Source: an uncultured Campylobacter sp. (GTDB lineage Bacteria > Campylobacterota > Campylobacteria > Campylobacterales > Campylobacteraceae). From it: a stretch of DNA of 7,467 nucleotides. The DNA is taken from the NCBI RefSeq assembly GCF_938030815.1, contig NZ_CALHII010000283.1, forward strand, positions 1 to 7,467, read 5' to 3'. Below are positions 1-7,450 of the stretch, one piece after another (position 1 is the stretch's first letter; each line of letters starts with the position of its first letter). A program made the position numbers and the translations under genes. The notes below the pieces were generated by a model. It saw only the letters and a list, made by a program, of their open reading frames with translations, was not told where the DNA came from and did no database searches.

Positions 1-1
1 A

Positions 2-676
2 AGGCTGAAAATCAGATTTGACAATTACAAAGGCTCAATATTTGACAACAAAGAGGACGCCCTAAATTTCACCAAGCAGCTGTCGGTGCTAAATATGGAC
101 GGCATACTGCAAAACAAAAAGACAGCCGCGCTTACGGCTATATATATTTTTCATAAGTTAAAAAATAAAGCTAAAAATAGCGTAGATAAGCGCGGCTTCT
201 TTTGTTTTATAGACGAGCTAAAGGATTATTTGCAAGACGAGACGATGCAAGAAAAAATTCTTGAGGCGATCCTAGAATGGCGCAAGATAGGCGGGGTAGC
301 TTGCATGGGATTTCAAAGCATGAGTCTATTTAATAATATTGAGCGCGGTTCGTCGTTTTTAGACAATATTGCAAATTTCGTCATATTTCCGACAAATAGC
401 GAAGAGACGTTAGCGGAGTTAAACGCAATGATAGGGCTAACGCCGACGGAGGCTAAATTTTTAAAAGAGACGAACTCGAATGCGAGGCAGATACTGCTAA
501 ATATGAAATTAAGAAGCGAGAGTGCAAAATTGGATATAGACCTATCGAGGCTCGGAAGCTACCTACGGGCATTTTCTTCAAGCTCGGACAACGTAATGCT
601 TTTAAAGCAGCTTAAAGACGATAGCCCGATCCACTGGCGAAAACACTACATAGAATTTAAAGAAAATAGGAGTTAA
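2..676 (+). CDS. virB4: VirB4-family T4SS ATPase, C-terminal part (5' end outside window)
   Basis: This is the C-terminal 224 residues of a VirB4/CagE-type ATPase, which at the inner membrane powers assembly and substrate transport of a type IV secretion system. The frame is open from base 2 with no stop, so the gene starts upstream; the internal GTG at 86 and ATG at 95 are not its start. The Walker A motif must lie upstream of the window. Visible are a Walker B strand (FFCFIDEL, Asp at 212-214, Glu at 215-217), then the family's RK-x-G-G-V helix/strand with a Gln in FQSM (motif in place of the usual TQS), the GLTPTEAKFL segment, and the C-terminal DLSRLGSYLRAFSSS block followed by a Trp-containing end. 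The usual DEAW after Walker B is DELKDYL here. It ends 2 bases before virB7, which indicates co-transcription. Family assignment is strong; the fraction missing (probably about 550 to 600 residues) is inferred from typical VirB4 length. Confidence 0.92.
   Translation, partial: RLKIRFDNYKGSIFDNKEDALNFTKQLSVLNMDGILQNKKTAALTAIYIFHKLKNKAKNSVDKRGFFCFIDELKDYLQDETMQEKILEAILEWRKIGGVACMGFQSMSLFNNIERGSSFLDNIANFVIFPTNSEETLAELNAMIGLTPTEAKFLKETNSNARQILLNMKLRSESAKLDIDLSRLGSYLRAFSSSSDNVMLLKQLKDDSPIHWRKHYIEFKENRS
668..672 (+). promoter_or_regulatory. Shine-Dalgarno site of virB7
   Basis: AGGAG lies inside the last codons of virB4 with a 6-base spacer to the ATG at 679. A near-perfect ribosome binding site here supports the 42-codon lipoprotein frame as a real, translated gene. 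Confidence 0.7.
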
Positions 677-678
677 AG

Positions 679-807
679 ATGAAAAAAGTAGCGATTATTA
701 CAGTAATGGCGATATTAACGGCATTTTTAAGCGGATGCGCAGACAAACCTAGCAAAATAGAAAGAATTAGTCCTTGCGCTTGCTATGATTTTATAAAGGT
801 GGGATAA
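679..807 (+). CDS. virB7: VirB7/ComB7-like T4SS outer-membrane lipoprotein (42 aa)
   Basis: Short gene encoding a predicted lipoprotein. A Lys-Lys start, a hydrophobic stretch (residues 4-17) and a lipobox L-S-G-C put the lipidated cysteine at residue 20, leaving a mature peptide of only 23 residues. The mature part contains KPSKIERISP followed by C33-A-C35-Y. VirB7 proteins are small lipoproteins that coat the VirB9 C-terminal domain and anchor the VirB7/9/10 core in the outer membrane. Size, lipobox and position directly before virB8-virB9-virB10 all fit; from memory, H. pylori ComB7 shares an SPC-x-x-Y element near its C-terminus. It begins 2 bases after virB4 with a good ribosome site and its TAA abuts the virB8 ATG, so translation is probably coupled. 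An alternative is another small T4SS lipoprotein, such as an entry-exclusion type, but the location favours VirB7. Confidence 0.87.
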   Translation: MKKVAIITVMAILTAFLSGCADKPSKIERISPCACYDFIKVG

Positions 808-1458
808 ATGGCATTCGAAGAGAAGAAAATCGACCCAAATTTTATTTTTAGAGCCGAAAGAAGCATTAAAGCGTACATGTTTTATACGATCATAGCTCTT
901 GCGGTCGTAAGCGTAAGCCTAGCGGTAGCAATAGCTCTTTTAACGCCGCTAAAAGAGACGAAGCCAGTTTTGCTTAAATTTTCAGACGGTGACTCCCGCT
1001 TCGTAACCATAGACGATACGAATCTAAACGTCCGTAGCAACGAAGAGTTGCTAAAAAGCATTTTAGCCGGATACGTTAAAAACAGAGAGATGATAAACCG
1101 CATAGACGATGTCGAGCGCTATAACGAGATACGCACGCAAAGCAGCAGGCAGGTATGGGAAGCATTTCAAAGTTTAGTAAGCGATCCCAACTCAATTTAT
1201 ACGACTAAAAATTACTTCCGCAACATTCAAATTTTAAACGTAGCCGTTTTAAGCCAGAACGTAGCAACAGTCGATTTTCAAGCCGAGATCACAAACCCTA
1301 CGCGCACTGAAGTAAGTTATAAAAAATATAGAAGCGCGATAGAGTACGACTTTCACAACCAAAGCAGCACGTACGCCGATACGATGAAAAACCCTACCGG
1401 TTTTATTGTAAGCAAATACCAAGTAACGCAAATCTTGGATGAAAAGGGCTCAAAATGA
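808..1458 (+). CDS. virB8: VirB8 family inner-membrane T4SS scaffold protein
   Basis: Encodes a 216-residue bitopic protein, the usual VirB8 size. A short cytoplasmic N-terminus (1-22) is followed by one membrane helix (about 23-46, AYMFYTIIALAVV onward) and a periplasmic domain of the VirB8/ComB8 NTF2-like fold. The domain shows the family's helix with REMINRI-D-VERYNE, the strand NYFRNIQILNVAVLS, and the diagnostic NPxG motif (N195-P-T-G198) followed by FIVSKYQVTQIL. VirB8 nucleates assembly and contacts VirB4, VirB6, VirB9 and VirB10 in the periplasm. The start at 808 follows the virB7 stop with no gap, with AAGGTGGG upstream inside virB7 as ribosome site. The stop overlaps the virB9 start in an ATGA, a sign of translational coupling. 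Identification is firm. Confidence 0.96.
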   Translation: MAFEEKKIDPNFIFRAERSIKAYMFYTIIALAVVSVSLAVAIALLTPLKETKPVLLKFSDGDSRFVTIDDTNLNVRSNEELLKSILAGYVKNREMINRIDDVERYNEIRTQSSRQVWEAFQSLVSDPNSIYTTKNYFRNIQILNVAVLSQNVATVDFQAEITNPTRTEVSYKKYRSAIEYDFHNQSSTYADTMKNPTGFIVSKYQVTQILDEKGSK

Positions 1459-2726
1459 GAAATTTAATAAAACTTTCAATCGTCTCGATACTTGTATTAA
1501 ATTTAAGCGCAACCGAGCCGCAGGAGGGGCTAAGCGAAGAGCAGATGAATCAAATCCGTGCTATTATGCGCCAAACACAAGAGCTAGTAAACGAGCAACA
1601 GCAAAACGGCTCTATGGGCGAAGATATATTTAACGATAAAAACAAAGACGTAAACAACAACATACAATCAAATTTTAAAATAAATCCGCTCGGATTATAT
1701 AGACAAAGGCAGCAGCCTCAAGGAGCAAAATTTAACGATCCCAATGCCGGGCAAATTCCCGAACAAGACGTAATAGACTTCGGAAGCGCACCCGATGCCT
1801 CGGATAGACAGATGGGCAAAGACGAGCTAGAGCTTATGAAAAACGCTATCCGCAATCAAGACTTGAAAGCATTGCAGCAAAAATTTCACTCAAAGAAATA
1901 TAGCGGATACGAAAATACGCAAGTAGTCAAATATCAGCCCGATAAAACCATCAAAATTCGTACGCGCCACGCAATGGCGACGACGCTGATATTTGATAGC
2001 GAGATAGACAATTTCGTGCTAGGCGACCAAACCGGCTTTAAAATAGAGCAAATCCCGAGCCAGCCTAACGCCATTGCGATAATTCCGCAGTTAATCGGCA
2101 TCGATACGAGCCTAACGATTTTTACGAGCGACGGAAAAATCCACACCTTTTATATTTTTTCAACGGATTATAAAAATTCAAGCGATCCAAGCTTCATAGT
2201 TCGCATACAAGACGGCGAAACACAAAAAGCCAAGCTCGCTAAACTTGAAGAGGACAGCAAAGAGTATCTAACCATAAAAGACGGCGTAGCCGAGCTGAAA
2301 GTCAAAAAAAGCGATATTTACAGCGGATATACACAAAAAGCCAAAAAAGAAAACGAGTGGCTGCTATCGGCTGAAATTTTTAGCGATAAGAAATTTACGT
2401 ATTTTAAGTATTCAAAAGACGAAATGCCGCAAATTCCTACTATTTACGCAGTCATCGATAAACAAGATAGTCCGGTAGAAACGAGGGTAATAGGCGATTA
2501 CATAATCGCGGAGACTATAAATCCGAAATTTACGATTAAAAGCGGTGATAGCTACGTATGCGTAGATCGTAAAGAAACGCAGGCTGAAAAACTAAGAAAA
2601 GAGATAAGAAAGAATTTAAATACCGATGAAGAAGCCGTGAAACAAAGACAAAAAGAACATAGCAAAACAATAACAAAAAATCAAGAAAAATATAATGAAT
2701 CCGTAAAGAAAGCAAGGGGATTTTAG
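1455..2726 (+). CDS. virB9: VirB9 family outer-membrane core-complex protein, extended form
   Basis: A 423-residue periplasmic subunit of the T4SS core. A signal peptide (1-19, cleavage probably after LSA) leads into an unusually long, polar Q/N/D-rich region (about 20-140) with no recognisable fold. The VirB9 N-terminal domain follows (about 155-250, with TTLIFDSEID and the IGIDTSLTIFTSDGKIHTFYIF strands), then a charged linker. The C-terminal domain (about 300-373) has the typical FTYFKYS, PTIYAVID, YIIAETINPKFTIKSGD sequence. A charged helical tail (374-423) is extra. Typical VirB9 proteins are about 270-300 residues, so both extensions are notable. The C-terminal domain binds VirB7 at the outer membrane. 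There is a single cysteine in the whole protein, C369, in the last strand of the C-terminal domain. AAAAGGG at 1442-1448 is the ribosome site; the start overlaps the virB8 stop by 4 bases. Confidence 0.95.
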   Translation: MRNLIKLSIVSILVLNLSATEPQEGLSEEQMNQIRAIMRQTQELVNEQQQNGSMGEDIFNDKNKDVNNNIQSNFKINPLGLYRQRQQPQGAKFNDPNAGQIPEQDVIDFGSAPDASDRQMGKDELELMKNAIRNQDLKALQQKFHSKKYSGYENTQVVKYQPDKTIKIRTRHAMATTLIFDSEIDNFVLGDQTGFKIEQIPSQPNAIAIIPQLIGIDTSLTIFTSDGKIHTFYIFSTDYKNSSDPSFIVRIQDGETQKAKLAKLEEDSKEYLTIKDGVAELKVKKSDIYSGYTQKAKKENEWLLSAEIFSDKKFTYFKYSKDEMPQIPTIYAVIDKQDSPVETRVIGDYIIAETINPKFTIKSGDSYVCVDRKETQAEKLRKEIRKNLNTDEEAVKQRQKEHSKTITKNQEKYNESVKKARGF

Positions 2727-2727
2727 A

Positions 2728-3921
<1,194 letters not shown>

Positions 3922-3933
3922 AGGGGAAAACCG

Positions 3934-4146
3934 ATGCAATACGAGCAAATCAAAAGCCAAGTTAAGACTGAGCTACAAAATAAAAAAGCAAACGATAGAC
4001 TACTAAAACGCATAGCAAATCAGCTAAAAATTACCGAAAAGGCTGAAGCAAGCGCCGCAAAAGAGAGGCAGAAGCTAGAAAAGCTAGTGCAAGAGAAGAA
4101 CGATTTAGTAGGCGCGAGCGCAACGGAAGCAAGCCAAGAAGAGTAA
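3934..4146 (+). CDS. Small charged coiled-coil protein of unknown function in T4SS operon
   Basis: A 70-residue protein that I do not recognise. It has no signal peptide, no membrane segment and no cysteine, and is dominated by Lys, Glu, Gln and Ala. Residues about 10-57 look like one long amphipathic helix or coiled coil, with a short flexible Ala/Ser/Glu tail. It is predicted to be cytoplasmic. It is real rather than a shadow: it has a good ribosome site (AAGGGGA at 3921-3927, 6-base spacer), sits 12 bases after virB10 and one base before virB11, and fills the only space between them. Its place beside the ATPase gene suggests a role near the cytoplasmic face of the machine, such as an assembly factor or substrate adaptor, but that is inference from position only. 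Confidence 0.8.
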   Translation: MQYEQIKSQVKTELQNKKANDRLLKRIANQLKITEKAEASAAKERQKLEKLVQEKNDLVGASATEASQEE

Positions 4147-4147
4147 A

Positions 4148-5095
4148 ATGAGCGAAAGCATAATTTTAAATAATATTTTAGGTGTTTTAAAGCCGTATTT
4201 GACCCTACGGGCAAATGAGCTGATATTTAATCGGCCGTGCGAAATCAACATAGACTACGGCGACCACTGGGAAATAGTACAAGACCCAAAGCTAGATATT
4301 AAATTTCTAAATAATTTTTTGATCGAGCTGGCCACTAGGAGAAATCAGCGCTTCGATGAAACGCATTGCCATCTTTCGTGCGAGCTGCCAGATCCGTTTT
4401 TGCGTTACCGCGTTCAAGCGCAGCATAAATCGAGCCTATTTAATAGCGATATCGCAATTTGCATAAGAATACCGAGCAAAGAGGCCTTTAAACTAGAAAG
4501 CTTTACATTAAGTCAAAACGTGATAAACGAGGGCTGGACTTATGAAAAAATCAAAGAGCTGATCCGGGATAAGAAAAACGTACTTTTAAGCGGCGGAACT
4601 GGAAGCGGGAAGACCAGTTTTTTAAACTCGTTAATGGGAGAAATAGACCCGGGCGAGCGAGTAGTCACCATAGAGGACAGCCAAGAGCTGAGGGTAGAAA
4701 ACGTAAATAAAACGCAGCTGGCCGTACCGAAAATCGCCACCGAAATTTACAGCTATCAGGTAGCGATCGATAATGCGATGCGTTTGCGACCAGATAGGCT
4801 ATTTTTGGGCGAGATAGACATCCGTAATACCTTTTCGTTTTTAAGAGTAAACAACACTGGGCATGCTGGAAATTTAAGTACCTTGCACGCAAATAATCCC
4901 AAAGACGCCATAAAGGCCATTAAAACCAATATTATTTTAGGAGGTGGCCTATCAAGCGTGGATGATCGCATGCTAGATAGCCTTATCGTCACGGCGATTG
5001 ACTACATTATCCAAATAGCTAGAGTAAAAAACCAAAGAGTCGTGACCGATATTTTAAATTTAAAAGAACTAGACATTGCAAAGATCGTAGCATGA
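4148..5095 (+). CDS. virB11: VirB11 family hexameric traffic ATPase
   Basis: A 315-residue secretion ATPase of the VirB11/PilT superfamily, which works as a cytoplasmic hexamer with VirB4 and VirD4. The N-terminal domain covers about 1-125 and the RecA-like domain about 126-315. Motifs in order: Walker A GGTGSGKT (149-156), Asp box VVTIEDSQELRV (172-183), Walker B RLRPDRLFLGEI (212-223, with E222) and His box GHAGNLSTLHANNP (238-251). These match the family closely. One departure is just after Walker B: the family normally has GE-I/L/V-R, but here residue 224 is Asp (GEIDIRN), with an Arg two places later. Length is close to the usual 330 to 345. The ATG follows the preceding stop by one base with a weak AAGAAGAG ribosome site, so it is probably coupled to the 70-residue gene upstream. 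Its TGA overlaps the next ATG by 4 bases. Confidence 0.97.
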   Translation: MSESIILNNILGVLKPYLTLRANELIFNRPCEINIDYGDHWEIVQDPKLDIKFLNNFLIELATRRNQRFDETHCHLSCELPDPFLRYRVQAQHKSSLFNSDIAICIRIPSKEAFKLESFTLSQNVINEGWTYEKIKELIRDKKNVLLSGGTGSGKTSFLNSLMGEIDPGERVVTIEDSQELRVENVNKTQLAVPKIATEIYSYQVAIDNAMRLRPDRLFLGEIDIRNTFSFLRVNNTGHAGNLSTLHANNPKDAIKAIKTNIILGGGLSSVDDRMLDSLIVTAIDYIIQIARVKNQRVVTDILNLKELDIAKIVA

Positions 5096-5502
5096 GAAAA
5101 GTAGCCGCGCATTTTATATACTTTACCGAAGCTGACGCAAGAGTACTAAAACGCCTATCTCAAAGGCGCAACGAAAGCAAATCGGCGGTAGTTCGGAAGC
5201 TGGTGCATATAGAAAAATATGCCGACGTGCTAGAACAGATAGAAACGAATAACGAAATAATAAGCGAATTCTTACGAGAATTCGGTCGCTTGGGGGCAAA
5301 TTTAAATCAAATCGCTTATCATCTAAATGCAAACATTACCGGTCCCGAAGAAGCTAAAAACGACCTAGAAAAGAATATGCGAGACTTTGCGGCAGCCATA
5401 AAAGAACTAAGCGCAAAAATTGAAGATTTAAAAATAAAAATAGAAGTGGAGCGTGTAAAAACGCCGAGCAATGAGGGGGCAAAAGGGGAGGAAAATGGAT
5501 AG
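5092..5502 (+). CDS. MobC-like / ribbon-helix-helix relaxosome accessory protein
   Basis: A 136-residue cytoplasmic protein that resembles plasmid mobilisation proteins of the MobC type. Residues 3-40 have the pattern of a ribbon-helix-helix DNA-binding domain: a strand (KVAAHFIYF), a helix starting TEADARVLKRL, a turn, and a second helix SKSAVVRKLV. Residues 61-82 (LREFGRLGANLNQIAYHLN) match the MobC signature in which a Gly precedes N-x-NQ-A-x-x-LN. The rest (86-123) is a charged coiled coil with a polar tail. MobC-type proteins bind near oriT and help the relaxase open the strands, so this would bring the relaxosome to VirD4. The ATG overlaps the virB11 stop (ATGA), and no strong ribosome site is seen, so translation is probably coupled. 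The end overlaps the preferred virD4 start by 8 bases. The motif match is by eye; a regulatory ribbon-helix-helix protein is the main alternative. Confidence 0.72.
   Translation: MRKVAAHFIYFTEADARVLKRLSQRRNESKSAVVRKLVHIEKYADVLEQIETNNEIISEFLREFGRLGANLNQIAYHLNANITGPEEAKNDLEKNMRDFAAAIKELSAKIEDLKIKIEVERVKTPSNEGAKGEENG
5483..5491 (+). promoter_or_regulatory. Shine-Dalgarno site deciding the virD4 start
   Basis: AAGGGGAGG ends 3 bases before the ATG at 5495 (the core GGAG is 4 bases away). It lies downstream of the in-frame ATG at 5471, which itself has no purine-rich site in front. This favours 5495 as the start codon of virD4. Confidence 0.65.
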
Positions 5503-7429
5503 TTCAAAAGGTTTTACCGCCAAAAGATGGGCTTGGGCTTTTTTCGTTTCGCTTATAATGGGCGTAGTGCTATATTTGGCGGTAGTCAAGGTTATTTTTA
5601 ATCCGGATTTGATAAAAGTACCCGCAGTGGCGTATAAAATTTTAATAAATATAGGCGCGCCGACGCTAAAATTAAAGGCTTACGTCGCATTATTTACGCT
5701 GATCGCCCCGTTTTTGGTAGTCTTTACGTGGTGGCTATTGCCGTATTTTAGAGACGGCGAAGATTACGGATCGGCAAGGTTCGCAACGCCAGAAGACTTC
5801 CCTAAAATGAACATAAACTATAAAAATGGCTTAGTGCTAGGATGTCACAATATAGATAGCGATAATCCACAGTTTTTAAGGGCTACGCAGCCGCTCTCGA
5901 CGCTAGTTGTAGCGCCTCCGGGAAGCGGTAAAACGGCAGGCATGATTATCCCGAATTTATTAAGCGTGCCTAATTCTTGCGTAACGCTGGATATCAAAGG
6001 CGAGTTATACAAAAAGACGGCCGGGTATAGGCAAAAATACTTCAATAACGAAATTCAGCTATTCTCCCCTTTTAGCTGGGATAATACGCTATTTTTTAAC
6101 CCGTTCGACCGCTCGATCGTTAAAGACATGGAGTATATACACATAAAGAAATTGGCCGAGCAGATAGCTTCTACCATTTTCGTAGGCGAAAAAGGCAGCG
6201 AAAACGACCACTGGATAAAATCGGCAAGAACGATGTTTGTATTTTTCGCCGAATACTTTATGCAAAAAGACAAACATGCTACGCTAGCCCAACTTGCACA
6301 AGCTCCAAAAGCCGATTATTTCGAGTATTTGGACGAAAAATTCGGCGAAGAGGCAATGAAAGAGATAGACGAAGATGATCCCGAGCAAGAAAGAGAGAGA
6401 GACTATGACGTAGATACTTTTAAAATTTGGCTAAAACAGACAAGCTTTGACGAAAGTATCGACGAAAGCACGAGAAATCAGGCTAGAGCGTATGCAAGGG
6501 CCGCAGATAATGAATTTGCAAGTATAAAATCGACATACGACACGTTTATGACGGTTTTTAGCAATCCGCAAGTAGCCAACGCAACCAGCAAGATGAGCTT
6601 TACGTTCGAGGATTTAAGAGCGAAAAGAATATCGATGTACGTAGTCGTTCAGACCGAAGATATCGAAATTTTAGCTCCTTTAATTCGTATTTTCATAGAA
6701 ACATTATTTAAGAAATTAATGAGCGGAGAAGAGTGCAGCGATCCCGAGAGATTTATATACTTTTTCGGGGATGAGTTCGTGCGCTTCGGCAAGATGCCAT
6801 TTTTATTAGAAGCCCCCGCACTTTGCAGAAGCTACGGGCTTTTACCGGTTTTCGTTACGCAAAGTTACGAGCAGATCAAAAAATACTACGGCGAAGACGA
6901 TATGAATATTGTAAAAAATAACAGTGGATATCACGTAATTTTTAACATGAATAGTGACAAAGACGCAGAGGATACGAGCAAGTTAATAGGCGACTACACA
7001 AATATTAAAATCAGCAAATCGCAAGGCAATATGGAGCTATTTAAAAGCAATATCTCAAGGAGTAAGGAAGCCAAAAAGCTAGTAACCGCCCAAGATTTGA
7101 AAAACCAAGACAGCAGCGATATTTTAATCCTCGTTAAAGGCTTTTATAAGATGCCTATCAAGGCAAAAGTGCCTTATTGGTTCAAGATGGCGCAGTGGAA
7201 AGGAGCGGACAAGCTAGAAGTGGGAGTAAAAGCCGAGCCAAATGAGGCGACCGCGCCGCAAGACGTTCATATCGCTAAAAAAGGGAGCGAAAAAGAGGCG
7301 GAGGGCGAAGCGAAAACTGCGGAAAATAACGCAAATTTAAGCCAGAGCGAAATCAAGCCGGCGGATGATAAAAAACAACAAAGAGACGAGTTGTTAAAAG
7401 CTCTAAAAATTAAAGTGGATAGGGAGTAA
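5495..7429 (+). CDS. virD4: VirD4/TraG family type IV coupling protein
   Basis: The coupling ATPase that selects substrate, usually the relaxase-DNA complex, and passes it to the VirB channel. From the preferred ATG it is 644 residues; an in-frame ATG at 5471 would add 8. Two membrane helices lie at about 12-34 and 60-84, with a short periplasmic loop. The motor domain has Walker A PPGSGKT (141-147), LDIKGELYKKT and FNPFDR strands, Walker B IYFFGDEFVRFG (D426, E427) and the FVTQSYEQI glutamine motif (452-460). A sensor-like STYDTFMTVFSNPQVANATS block (346-365) precedes Walker B. The all-alpha domain region (about 255-335) carries a very acidic stretch (281-308). Residues about 570-644 are a polar, charged, probably disordered tail. 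All key residues are present, so the protein should be active. It overlaps the MobC-like gene by 8 bases and is the last complete gene in the window. Confidence 0.97.
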   Translation: MDSSKGFTAKRWAWAFFVSLIMGVVLYLAVVKVIFNPDLIKVPAVAYKILINIGAPTLKLKAYVALFTLIAPFLVVFTWWLLPYFRDGEDYGSARFATPEDFPKMNINYKNGLVLGCHNIDSDNPQFLRATQPLSTLVVAPPGSGKTAGMIIPNLLSVPNSCVTLDIKGELYKKTAGYRQKYFNNEIQLFSPFSWDNTLFFNPFDRSIVKDMEYIHIKKLAEQIASTIFVGEKGSENDHWIKSARTMFVFFAEYFMQKDKHATLAQLAQAPKADYFEYLDEKFGEEAMKEIDEDDPEQERERDYDVDTFKIWLKQTSFDESIDESTRNQARAYARAADNEFASIKSTYDTFMTVFSNPQVANATSKMSFTFEDLRAKRISMYVVVQTEDIEILAPLIRIFIETLFKKLMSGEECSDPERFIYFFGDEFVRFGKMPFLLEAPALCRSYGLLPVFVTQSYEQIKKYYGEDDMNIVKNNSGYHVIFNMNSDKDAEDTSKLIGDYTNIKISKSQGNMELFKSNISRSKEAKKLVTAQDLKNQDSSDILILVKGFYKMPIKAKVPYWFKMAQWKGADKLEVGVKAEPNEATAPQDVHIAKKGSEKEAEGEAKTAENNANLSQSEIKPADDKKQQRDELLKALKIKVDRE

Positions 7430-7444
7430 AATTTTATAAATTTT

Positions 7445-7450
7445 TATAAT
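7445..7450 (+). promoter_or_regulatory. Possible sigma-70 -10 box for a gene beyond the window
   Basis: A perfect TATAAT sits 15 bases after the virD4 stop, preceded by alternating A/T-rich sequence. In Campylobacter, vegetative promoters are defined mainly by the -10 box plus an upstream T-rich periodic signal rather than a -35 box, so this fits. The extended TG before the box is absent. In DNA made almost only of A and T, such a match can occur by chance, and the downstream gene is not visible. Confidence 0.3.

Noticed and set aside
86..676. Separate 196-residue gene starting at GTG 86 in the virB4 frame
   Set aside because: The frame is open to the left edge and the VirB4 C-terminal similarity runs from the Walker B region onward; there is no ribosome site before GTG 86. 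It is an internal codon of a truncated virB4.
677..678. A virB5 or virB6 gene between virB4 and virB8
   Set aside because: Only the 42-codon lipoprotein gene fits in the 131 bases between virB4 and virB8; no polytopic VirB6 or pilus-tip VirB5 is encoded in the window.
1439..1633. Alternative-frame + strand reading frame across the virB8/virB9 junction
   Set aside because: It overlaps two well-identified genes, has no ribosome site of its own and has a Lys/Arg-rich composition typical of an out-of-frame reading.
5471..5497. Upstream in-frame ATG at 5471 as the virD4 start
   Set aside because: There is no ribosome site before it, while AAGGGGAGG stands just before the ATG at 5495. The 8 extra residues (MRGQKGRK) are mostly the translated ribosome site.
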